DNA of 44,765 nucleotides from NCBI GenBank assembly GCA_946803715.1, contig CAMPET010000205.1, positions 21,818 to 66,582 on the forward strand. Direction: 5' to 3'. The notes under the pieces were generated by a model that worked only from the letters and a program-made list of their open reading frames with translations, did no database searches and was not told the DNA's origin. Each line of letters begins with the position of its first letter. The stretch's first letter is position 1. Positions 12,605 through 21,600 of the stretch are shown here, one piece after another. The translations under genes and the position numbers were made by a program. Source of the DNA: Beroe ovata (taxonomy: Eukaryota > Ctenophora > Nuda > Beroida > Beroidae).

Positions 12605-13378
12605 TCCTAACAACTCGGCATCCTCGCTGGTCAAGAGACCGTCCCTGTCCTCGCTTGACGACATAAAGAAATCTCACACGGCAAGATTTGAGAGCAACGG
12701 AGCAGCCAAACAGTCCAAAGCCTACATGTCGGTTAGTACACAAACATTGTTCATCATAGTGACAGAGACACTTGTGTCGTGTTGTATTGCGTTGCTATGG
12801 TAACTATATGGAGGGATTGTTCACATGATCTACAATCAGCAGTATGTGAACAATCTCTCCATGTGTTTTGTGGAATTGTAAATTAGATGTTACTTCCTGA
12901 CAGACAACACTCCCTCTCCCCACACAGGGTCTAAAATTTATCCGTTCTAGCTTCCGGTCAAAAAAGGGCGTGGCCAGAGAAAATCCCTCCCTCAATGGTT
13001 CTCCTAGTTTGTTCTCTGAGTATGTATACAGGCATGTGTGTGTGTGGCTGTAGGAGCTGAATTTTCCATGAGCTGATTTGATTTATCAACTTCATCACAA
13101 TCGCTGAATTAAGAATGCTGACTGCTGTTTTCAGGAACATATATCAGAACTTATACCAAAAGATAAACCACTATTCATTGACTAACACCCCCTCTCTCTT
13201 CAGACCTCCACCCCTCCGTCTTATCCCCTCTTCCTCCTCTACCGATAAACCCCCTAACTTCATCCTACCCCTCCCTCCAATTGCTCGTTCCATTAACCGA
13301 GGACTACGCTCTTCAATACGCTCTTCTTTCAACAACGGCTTCCGGTCATCGTTCAAAGCCAAGAAGTATCAGAGATAG
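12605..13378 (+). CDS. Ser/Arg-rich exons, possible long alternative 3' end of SOWAH gene
   Basis: Exons 12605-12731 (enters in phase 2), 12928 to about 13037 and 13204-13378 encode a Ser/Lys/Arg-rich polypeptide with a stop at 13376. Segments include SLVKRPSLSSLDDIKKSHTA, GLKFIRSSFRSKKG and SSFNNGFRSSFKAKKYQR. The motif SSFRSKK/SSFKAKK occurs in both later exons. The entry phase matches the end of the SOWAH exon at 9949, so this could be a third 3' end; it could also be the tail of a separate gene whose start I cannot find. The donor near 13037 is poor (GT-repeat context), so that junction is a guess. No domain recognised. Confidence 0.45.
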
Positions 13379-14127
13379 AACATTTGCTCATTCTGACGAC
13401 ACTCTGCTTGTTCAGCCATGCTTTTTACTTTCCCTTAGTTAAAAAACTTAGTGGCAAAGTTCACTCTCCTCCAGTGTGTTTGCGATTAATCTGGATTGGT
13501 AATTTGAAGTATCTTAATAAAATGTTTTTAGTGTTTGGAGTAACTTTTCGTGATGGGAATGACTTGTACATAATTCTGATTACGCTGTTTGATAAAATAG
13601 ACGATGTCTCACATTTTGTAGCAACGTGTACAACATGTTGCGATCATTTTCGAAGGAATGATCCCTGAAAAACGCCTGCAATTCAAAATTCGCCACTTAG
13701 GTGCAATCTGCGCGGCGCGACGAACTCTTGCGCGCGCCAGCCTAAGCTCTACTCGATTCGGGTAGCGCGGATATTGATTCTTCATTTTGTTTTCGCGTGT
13801 GCCACTAACACAAGTATTAATGTGTGACAGTGCCAAAACAGAACCAATATATGGGCTTGAGTGACACGCAAAACACGGTCTAATGGGTCTGATAAAATGA
13901 ATTTATAACATTAGAAAAGTCTGAAACATTTGACAAAAACAATACTGCATGTCTTAGTCATTAAATAATCATCTACAGTATTTACACTTTACAGCTGCAT
14001 TGACTCATTGAATGGTCGATAATTGATAAGACATGAAAAACATACCAAAATCGCTTGTCACTGTTCAAAAGTTCAGCAATCAGTTAGAAATTTCCAGTCA
14101 GTAAGAAACATTTGAACGAAAGCAACA
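13379..14127. other. intergenic stretch
   Basis: Between convergent gene ends. It holds a GC-rich GCGCGGCGCG patch at about 13708-13775 resembling those at 1290-1375, 8160-8230 and 21340-21560. I see no coding exon. Confidence 0.5.
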
Positions 14128-14866
14128 TTACCAAAGTAGAGCAACTTCAATACACTCTCTCAAACTGTCCACTTCACTAACAGCTATTTCACACTGCTTG
14201 AGTGCTGATGATATCTCTACGTTGTTTATCCTGACTTGATCTTGTGAACACACTGATATTTGCTGGGCTGATAGCCTATCTTTACACTCTCCTATTGTGG
14301 TCTGAGAGTGAATGTTTGTGTTAGACGAATTGATGCTTGATTAGTAAAACATAATGCGTATCTTATTTCCAACAATTATCAGAGATACAAATGGGATAGT
14401 AATGTGAGTGAATCATGCATCGAGATTTAAAGTTTAGTTGACAACTAACCATAGCACTCCTAATATAGTTGGACACGTGACTAGCACGTGGACACAACTC
14501 ATAGTTGAAACAGTCCAACACTTCCAAGACTCGATCATTCTCAATGTGCTCCACAACTTCCTGATCCAGTTCTAGTTTCAGCCAACCGTCACAATCAACT
14601 GCCTGATGACGTCATAAGCTGTGACAAAGTTATTTCAAAAAGTGAAGTTATCATAGCTTCATTAACTCCTCTGATAGATAATGAAAGCATAGCCGCGTAA
14701 CTTTGCATAAAGAGTGTCGGTAAAAATCAATCATTTTCACGTATAAAGGACAAAATGTCCAAGGAATCACCTTGAGAGAATCAGGTGGTATTTTGTCCTT
14801 GATGTTCAGTATAACTTCCTGGGTACTGGAAGTGGGCGATGCAATCTTCTGCTCAGAGTAACACTT
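14128..14866 (-). CDS. last three exons of an unrecognised minus-strand gene
   Basis: Exons 14771-14866, 14450-14602 and 14128-14301 are each bounded by AG and GT. All are in phase 0 and together give 140 residues and a TAA stop. The product is soluble-looking and helical, with segments such as QEVILNIKDKIPPDSLK, WLKLELDQEVVEHIENDRVL and RINNVEISSALKQCEIAVSE. It ends ECIEVALLW. I recognise no family. The upstream exons listed next probably belong to the same gene, but the phases do not all agree, so at least one exon or boundary is missing. Confidence 0.6.
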
Positions 14867-14899
14867 CTGAAATCGCCTGATAATTGATTGATATTTGAT

Positions 14900-15360
14900 G
14901 ATAGCGGAAAAGAATAAGAAATGCCACTGAATTCGAATTTGATGAAATTTTGGAGCTTTCTTATCGAGAAAAGGATAAAAATTGAGTTTGTCGTATCTTG
15001 AATTTTACAATGGTTGTCCATGAAATAACGCATCAGGGAAGCAAGATGGCCGCAAAATACCGTCTTTAATCGATTCAGCGTCCAAAAATACATGGGAAAG
15101 GAGAGTATTTTAAGAGATATCGAACAAAAAATATTTTCGCCATTTTGGATTCAGAAATAGTGTGGATTCAGAAAACACAAATCCATAAAATCCAGGGTTG
15201 GGAGGGTCGAAAAATCATTTTGCCCTAAGCAATATAAAAATAGGTGTTCCCGGCCTAATTTTTACCGCTGAATCCGAATTTGATGGAGTTTTGGAGCCAT
15301 CTCATCGGGAAAAGCGTGAAAATTGAGTTAGTCATATCCTGAATTTCACGCAGATTCATA
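14900..15360. repeat. dispersed ~350-bp repeat (copy A, with partial second unit)
   Basis: The sequence shares phrases in the same order with the intronic pair at 31290-31990: CTGAATTCGAATYTGATGGA, GAGAAAA..AAAATTGA, GGGAAGC, ATCGATTCAGCGTCCAAAAA, CAGGGTTGGGAGGGTCGAAA and GTGTTYCYGGCCTAATTTT. A second unit starts at about 15268. No open frame is shared between the copies, so it is non-coding. Confidence 0.75.
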
Positions 15361-15715
15361 TGATCGCGTTATGCTCATCATTATGCACCACAAGTGATGG
15401 TATCATTTTACATCTGTTGGTTTGTTCTGCATCAGCGAGATTCAGTGCTCACACGTGCCACACAAAGAAACATGTTCCAACATAATAGCGACCGATAATT
15501 AGGGTTTGTCAATTCCTCAGAGTTTTGCATTCTTTGTTACAAAGCTCTCTCCTGTTGCTCTAAGATAACCTCAATTATCCTACACGTTACGACAAAATCA
15601 CACCAACGTGCCCATTTAGATATCGAGAAAGCAAGTTTTGAATGTTTATTAACTGATACGATAGGATTTTTCGAAAATGATATAGTCGTCATTATTTTGA
15701 CATTGTTCCCTGCAC

Positions 15716-16426
15716 CTGTAAGCTGACTCCCAATCCTTGGTCCCTCTGCGCACTTTCCCAATCAGACCTCGTATTATGGAGTACTCTACATCCACAGGTT
15801 CCTGAATTGTAGTGTTGTCATGGTTACATAGTGAATCAGCGTATGGAAAATGTCTATTAACACGCCGAATATAGACACTCATTCGACCTCCGCAAATTCC
15901 CATTGTGTCAACGCCACCACACGTTGGTGATGATCAATGATCATGAACCCCCGTTAATGAACATCTTGAACTGTCCTGCAACTCACGTGATCTATACTGG
16001 GCAGTCTCTCAATTTGCACGTGCGGTGGTGTCTCAGGACGTTTTTGTATCCGTGTGGCGGGGGTGTCAGGTGCTATGAAGCGAGGTGAAGGTAGCACCAT
16101 ACTACTCAGTCCCTTTACTACACCTGCAGACTGTGGAGTAAGAGTGGTGTCATATGCAAAGTGTAGAGTAAGAGTGGTGTCATATGTAGACTGTGGAGTA
16201 AGAGTGGTGTCATATGTAGACTGTGGAGTAAGAGTGGTGTCATATGTAGACTGTGGAGTTCATAGTGGTGCCAAAAAAGTTTTTATGGTGTCAAAAGGTC
16301 TGAATGTAAAGCCTCACTGGATTACCTGGTCCATCTGTAGCTTTTTCTCGACCAGGTACCGGATGAAAGCAGTGAAGGCGAGGTCTATTGACCGATCATT
16401 TTCCCTAGCTGACACTGGTACCCACC
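15716..16426 (-). CDS. probable upstream exons of the unrecognised minus-strand gene
   Basis: Three candidate exons: 16326-16426 (WVPVSARENDRSIDLAFTAF then IRYLVEKKLQMDQ), 15987-16072 (TRIQKRPETPPHVQIERLPS) and 15716-15903 (MSVYIRRVNRHFPYADSL onward, ending TKDWESAYR). Each is open between AG and GT. The phases do not agree between them: the first ends in phase 0 and the second enters in phase 1. The third could instead be a first exon, because it contains an ATG in ACAATGG at 15903. I treat them as one tentative gene with 14128-14866. No domain recognised. Confidence 0.4.
16131..16265. repeat. 30-bp tandem repeat
   Basis: Four copies of a unit containing GACTGTGGAGTAAGAGTGGTG then TCATAT. 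It includes the reverse complement of the TGACACCAC motif. Confidence 0.85.
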
Positions 16427-16609
16427 CTGCAATTGTGAAATATAACTTTGTGAAAAACACTCGGAATAATGATAATTTGTTTAGCGAGAGTCGTGGTCTG
16501 ACAATGGGGGAAGGAGTCTGTGCAGGGCAATGTCATATGCCGACTGGAATGGCTACAGTGTACCGCAAACACAAAGACTTGTGTTTACCAGACAACAACA
16601 ACTGTCACC

Positions 16610-16649
<40 letters not shown>

Positions 16650-17777
16650 NNNNNNNNNNNNNNNNNNNNNNNNNNNNNNNNNNNNNNNNNNNNNNNNNNN
16701 NNNNNNNNNNNNNNNNNNNNNNNNNNNNNNNNNNNNNNNNNNNNNNNNNNNNNNNNNNNNNNNNNNNNNNNNNNNNNNNNNNNNNNNNNNNNNNNNNNNN
16801 NNNNNNNNNNNNNNNNNNNNNNNNNNNNNNNNNNNNNNNNNNNNNNNNNNNNNNNNNNNNNNNNNNNNNNNNNNNNNNNNNNNNNNNNNNNNNNNNNNNN
16901 NNNNNNNNNNNNNNNNNNNNNNNNNNNNNNNNNNNNNNNNNNNNNNNNNNNNNNNNNNNNNNNNNNNNNNATTCCTAGGCTCTAGTCCTAGATCTAAGAG
17001 AGTCTATATAGTTACATTGCCAATCATGTAGGATCAGCCATAGTTAGCATATAATAGTCGGCAGTACGTTCAGTAATGCACCAGTCTAAATGAGTTCCGG
17101 CCATACTATTTCCTATCTACGATAAACGTCGTTCATAATATTTTAGCATCTAAGTTCGCTTCACACTCACTTACCTCCTTCTTATTACTCAAGGAGCATG
17201 AGGAAATCTCAGCAGTTTATACTGTTCAGGAGTGGTGGTCATGACTCATGATGTTTAATGAGCAAAGCATAATCTGATCATTCATGGGGGAATCTAATCA
17301 TTTCACAATGCAATCAGTGTAAACGCATACTCCTGTTAGTCGATATCTGGGTTTTGTTTGTTTTGTCAGATTTTCTCTTGTTAACCGAGGAGTAAAGGGG
17401 TGTTGTCATTCATTTTTTCCTCCAATTAGTGCGAATCTGAGGAATACCATACATTTCACTAGCAACAATGTGACCCTTGAAGATAATCCATTTCTCGATA
17501 AGGAGAAGAAAATTGCACACCCTGGAACACCACGCCCGACGCCCATTGTCTTTCTTCGCTAAACGACAACAGCTTTGCACTATCCAAATCATCACGTTGT
17601 TTGTGGAGAACTTTTTATGATATTCACACCTAAGTACGATAGTTCACAATCTCTTGGTTACCATAGTTACAGTGTCAACACATCTGTGTTTCCTATAACT
17701 GCTGTGTGATTGATAACACTGAGACACACTGTGACTCGCAGTTTGCTCGATAAAACACCCCTTCTTCCATTAGCCGC
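16427..17777. other. gene-free stretch with CA repeat and assembly gap
   Basis: Contains (CA)n at 16611-16649 running into a gap of Ns (16650-16970). A minus-strand open stretch at 17410-17595 has some coding look (GRRAWCSRVCNFLLLIEKWI) but no splice partner, so it is not called. Confidence 0.6.
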
Positions 17778-19610
17778 ATGACCCTGTCCTGTTCTGCTGT
17801 ACTACTTCTCTACTCACTGACCACTGTTATACTGGCCGATGATGGAGATGGTAAGTTGACACACACACACACACACACACACACAGCTAGACTCCAGCTG
17901 ATGCTAGTGATGATCACTGAAACCCAACTCTATAACAGGTTGGATTGCTCGACCAGCTAACGGCACAGTTATACCAGTGGACGCTAAATCCTCCATAATC
18001 CACGTGAGAACTGTATCGCAGAATGCGGGCAGTGAGAGAATCAGGATATTCTTCCAGTCCGCATACATGGTGGACGGAGAAGAAGAGTCGCATTTCTTTG
18101 AGGCTGGATACGTCATAGATCTCTCTAAAGCACCGTCATATCGATTTTTTTGCAAGAACAGGAACACTTATGCCACCAAAGGGGCAATGCCCGAGTCATA
18201 CACTCCCGCCAACACAGTTTGGACGATTGCCAAAACTACAACCCATCTTACTGTGACGTGTATGGGGGAGCTGTTCAAGACTGTGGACTTGTCTAAAATT
18301 GGCAGTTCTCAGGGAATGTATGATCACTGCCTACCCTTCTGGTCCTACGACTCCCAGAACATCATGTTTATCAACAGCGATGGAGTCGCGGAGTACAAGA
18401 TTGAGACTATTAACCTCGTCAGTCCAGGTAAAATATATCATATATGAGGAATCGGTTCTCTTTTTTCTGGGGGTAAAATCTGATTCTATGTTTCCGGAAA
18501 TTTCGGTGCTTCTTGATTCGAAATTTGATCCTGCTTCTGCGTATAATAGCTGCGAGCCCCAGCACAAAGGAGGCTGTGAAATATCGGTGAATCACAGAAC
18601 TCTCCTCCAGAAGTGGATCATTTAAAGAGAGAGCAGCGTTTTAACTCTCTCTCTCTCCCTCTCTCTAGATAAAGCTAGCCGAGGTCCAATTATTCGCAAA
18701 TCACACCCTAACTCAGATATGCATGAAAACCCAGGGAGCTAAGGTTTTGCACAGATGAGTTAACCACATACAGATGGTACAAAAGACATGCGCATGAGAA
18801 TCAAGCCCCCTCTCTCCCCCTTCCCCTCCTTACCTCAGGTAATGATCAGCCTGATTATTACGCCCCACAAAGACATTGCCTCCCTTATCTGCAGTATAAT
18901 CCATGCAGTAATCGACAAGTTTGCGGCAGACATTACAAAGGAAAATGATCGGTAAAGAGGGGGTTTGGGGTTGGGAATCGGCGATCTTCTCATTTGAGAT
19001 TTGAGCTGCTGAGTTATGTTGAGTGCTCTTTTCGTTCTGGTTTACCTTCCCTCCTGCCTAGATGCTTCAGGTTTGTGTTTCTTTTTACCAGCAGATTATT
19101 TCTCCATCATTTAACTGCTCAGTCTCTATGAAATTCTCATTTTCAGGATGGAAGTCAATAAGCGAGAGAGCAGTTACACGAATCCCATATTACAAAGAAG
19201 TGAAAGTGAAAGTGGGAACGATTTCCGATAGTTCAATCATCGCAGTCAGGTTCCAGGGCAGCGCCACGACCTACTCACCTGTTGTGTTCATCAGCTACGA
19301 GGATTCCTCCATCACAGTGAAATGTGTGGACACTACTGAACCAGTCATCAAGTTTGCAGGGCTGGATCTACCAAGGTCCTCTGGTTCTGTTTTCACAATA
19401 TTCAAAACTACACAACTTGTTAAAATAATGTACAATGGAAACAATGACAATGGAGTGATGAGCATGGAGACAGGGTATGAGACCCTGACAGACGCGTGCC
19501 AGAGACAGTTCGAGTTCGGAGAATCGGGTGTTTTCCTCTTTGGGTCAACAGACACAGCATCCAAAGAGTATATGACGCCAGATTTTCAATGGAGTGCACG
19601 TGAGTATTGA
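17778..19610 (+). CDS. predicted secreted protein with two related ~150-aa modules
   Basis: Exons 17778-17850, 17939-18427 and 19147-19610 give 341 aa. The first encodes a clear signal peptide (MTLSCSAVLLLYSLTTVILA). Exons 2 and 3 each encode one module that starts with GW. Both share a later core (TVWTIAKTTTHLTVTCMG versus SVFTIFKTTQLVKIMYNG), followed by an aromatic-rich stretch. Both module exons enter in phase 1, and the first also leaves in phase 1; this symmetry is typical of shuffled extracellular domains. The end is uncertain: the frame stops after SAREY, but a good GTGAGT donor sits at 19600, so a further exon is possible. The fold is unknown to me; a beta-sandwich lectin-like module is only a guess. 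A Cys-rich alternative exon lies at 18839-18948. Confidence 0.65.
17857..17885. repeat. CA microsatellite
   Basis: (CA)n in the first intron of the secreted-protein gene. Confidence 0.9.
18839..18948 (+). CDS. possible Cys-rich alternative last exon of the secreted-protein gene
   Basis: The exon follows CCTCCTTACCTCAG and matches the phase-1 end of exon 2 (18427). In that phase it encodes a short tail with four Cys (CLPYLQYNPCSNRQVCGRHY) and then TGA. A second frame is also open here (VMISLIITPHKDIASLICSI) and ends at a GTAAAG donor, so the reading frame is not settled. The Cys spacing fits an extracellular product. Confidence 0.35.
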
Positions 19611-19678
19611 TATTATATGATATAACATATCAGGTAAGGTATGCATAGCTAAAGGAAGTTAATGGTCAGACCAAAACC

Positions 19679-19684
19679 TTTTAT
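19679..19684 (-). terminator. poly(A) signal AATAAA of the GTPase gene
   Basis: AATAAA on the minus strand, about 26 bases after the TAA stop at 19710. Confidence 0.6.
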
Positions 19685-19709
19685 TGGGAAGGTTTTAGTC
19701 GCTAGTTGA

Positions 19710-21255
19710 TTAAAACCAGTCATGAACCTTTGTCCTAATTGAGACTGATTGAGCAACCCCTACGCAATCAGAATTGAAAATTTGTTGCATAATATAACAA
19801 GGGCAGGAAAACTTCGAGTTATTCTTAGCTTGCGTGGATGAGTTGGAGAGAGAAGCTATGAATCAGGTAAAATGAATATAATTCCTTTGTCAGTCAATCT
19901 GAGTTCATAGATTTATAAATGAAGTTTATTTATAAATGAACTTTATTTATAAATGAAGTTCTGCTCTCACTTTTTCAGGTAGCAGGCTAGAGGAAAGTTT
20001 ACCTGTGCAGTTTGCTTCTTTGGAGACTCTCTTGAGCTCAGTTATACTGGGATGGAGCTCATCTTGATCCTCCTCCAGATTTAACTCATCAACTCTTGAT
20101 CCTATGTTTCATACTTGATGAGACACAAGAATGCATGTGCTTGATAATTTAGAATGAAGAATTGAAATAACCTAGGAGCAAGGTAGGAATATCTATTAGC
20201 ATTTCAGTTAGTTTCTGCTCCAGTTGCTCAGTGATGATGGTGTCTTCAATACTTTCCTGAAGTTTCATTTATTCATTATTCTACAGTCATGTTCTTTATT
20301 TGCAACATGTAATTTGTAATATTGAACTTACCCCTTCAGAAGGTTGATTTTCAAAAGTTCCAAATACTGACTGAGTCTGTGTCAAGTTTATAAGTGCTTC
20401 TTTCAAAGAAATGACCTATGAATGGAAATCTGTTATATTCAAATAGACAGAAATTGCTCAACCATGCCTATGATTAACAAATGAAAGACCAACTGTACTG
20501 ACTTCAGCTATATTCTCATGATCCTTGACATTTACTACTAAAATAGCTGCATCTGCATCCTTATAGTAACTCTTTCTTAGATCCATATCATCATTTCCTG
20601 AAGATAAAGCCAGTTCAGTTTTCTAGAATAACAGGCAGAATAACAATTAGAAATAGAAGAAATTTCCATGTATGATAGGTCTTCTATAAACCTGGCAAAT
20701 CCCAAAGGGAGACTGAAACCAAACATTCTGCTGGCACATTTATCTTCTTTACCACACTCCCAATTTTTACAGACGTGGTTTGATTGTAATAATAGCTGAA
20801 CTGGTGATTAACATCAATCATTACTTGCTTGAGTGAAATACAATGGGATTAGATAATTAAAAAAGCCTTCACCAGAAAAAAAACAATTGAATGATGCAAA
20901 AATCAAATAATACCTGATTAGAAGTGATTCGATCAAATACAGATGTTTTTCCAGCACCACCAATCCCAATCAAAACTATTTTCACATGTAAATCAGGGAG
21001 GACAAGTTGTTTGTTTGGTTTGTTACCCATTAATAAGACCTAAATTAGAAAGGTTAAAATATTTGGCAATACTTGCATTTACAAACCTAAAAACGAAACA
21101 GAAGTATAATCATAAAATTATTGAAAGTACTACTCACAGTAATTGGGAAAAAGGCTTCTTGTTCATCAATCCTTAAAAATGTAGAAACTAGGATTGAATA
21201 AATCAGAAAACAATTATTCAATTTCCACTTACTGGACAAATGCTAATTTATTCAT
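19710..21255 (-). CDS. divergent Rab/Ras-like small GTPase
   Basis: Nine exons join in frame: 21233-21255, 21138-21171, 20914-21039, 20692-20800, 20503-20597, 20332-20415, 20172-20256, 20003-20101 and 19710-19855. They give about 266 aa. The P-loop is GIGGAGKTS in KIVLIGIGGAGKTSVFDRI. Switch I has TTSVKIG. Switch II is WDLPGNDD, in place of the usual WDTAGQE, so the catalytic Gln is missing. The strand after it is YYKDADAAILVVNVKD. The NKxD position reads SRVD, so the Asn and Lys are missing too. An insert of about 50 residues precedes SRVD. The family is unclear; it is a non-canonical, perhaps GTPase-deficient, Rab-like protein (inference). Introns are short and the DNA is AT-richer than the flanks. 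Confidence 0.75.
19909..19965. repeat. ATTTATAAATGAA tandem repeat
   Basis: Three imperfect copies of ATTTATAAATGAAGTTT in the last intron of the GTPase gene. Confidence 0.8.
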
Positions 21256-21289
21256 TCTTAGTTGTTTACTATAATCTATTTCGAAATTT

Positions 21290-21600
21290 GCGCAGCTTGC
21301 TTGATCTTGAATGCTAAACTCGTGTTTTCCCAGCGTCGCGTATGTCGAGGAGTTATGTGATTGATATTTGTTGGCTAAACGACGACGCGGCGCGCGCTCT
21401 AAATTTATGAATGCATGAATTATGTTTTAATGTTCCCGCGCTGCGTGACTCAAATACACGTCACCGCGCGCACTGCGCGTCTCCGTGGTTAGGTTGTTAC
21501 ATCATATTACCTGATTTGTTTTTCGAGAGCGCCGTGCGCGACAAACAGGCCGCGCCAGGTAACATCTGACTTATCTGGCAGCATTAAATTGCAACACAAT
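21290..21600. promoter_or_regulatory. GC-rich upstream region of the GTPase gene, with imperfect inverted repeat
   Basis: A GCGCG-rich island sits just upstream of the minus-strand ATG at 21255, in otherwise AT-rich DNA, as expected of a promoter. Within it, about 21492-21575 is an imperfect inverted repeat (TTACCTG ... GCGCG ... CAGGTAA, then CATCTGAC). Its right half resembles the end of the MITE at 41096-41215 (CAGGTCAGGTATCATCTGAC). Confidence 0.45.

Noticed and set aside
16054-17031. 325-aa open frame on the plus strand
   Set aside because: It runs through tandem repeats, a CA microsatellite and a 321-base N gap; only the absence of stops in Ns makes it long.
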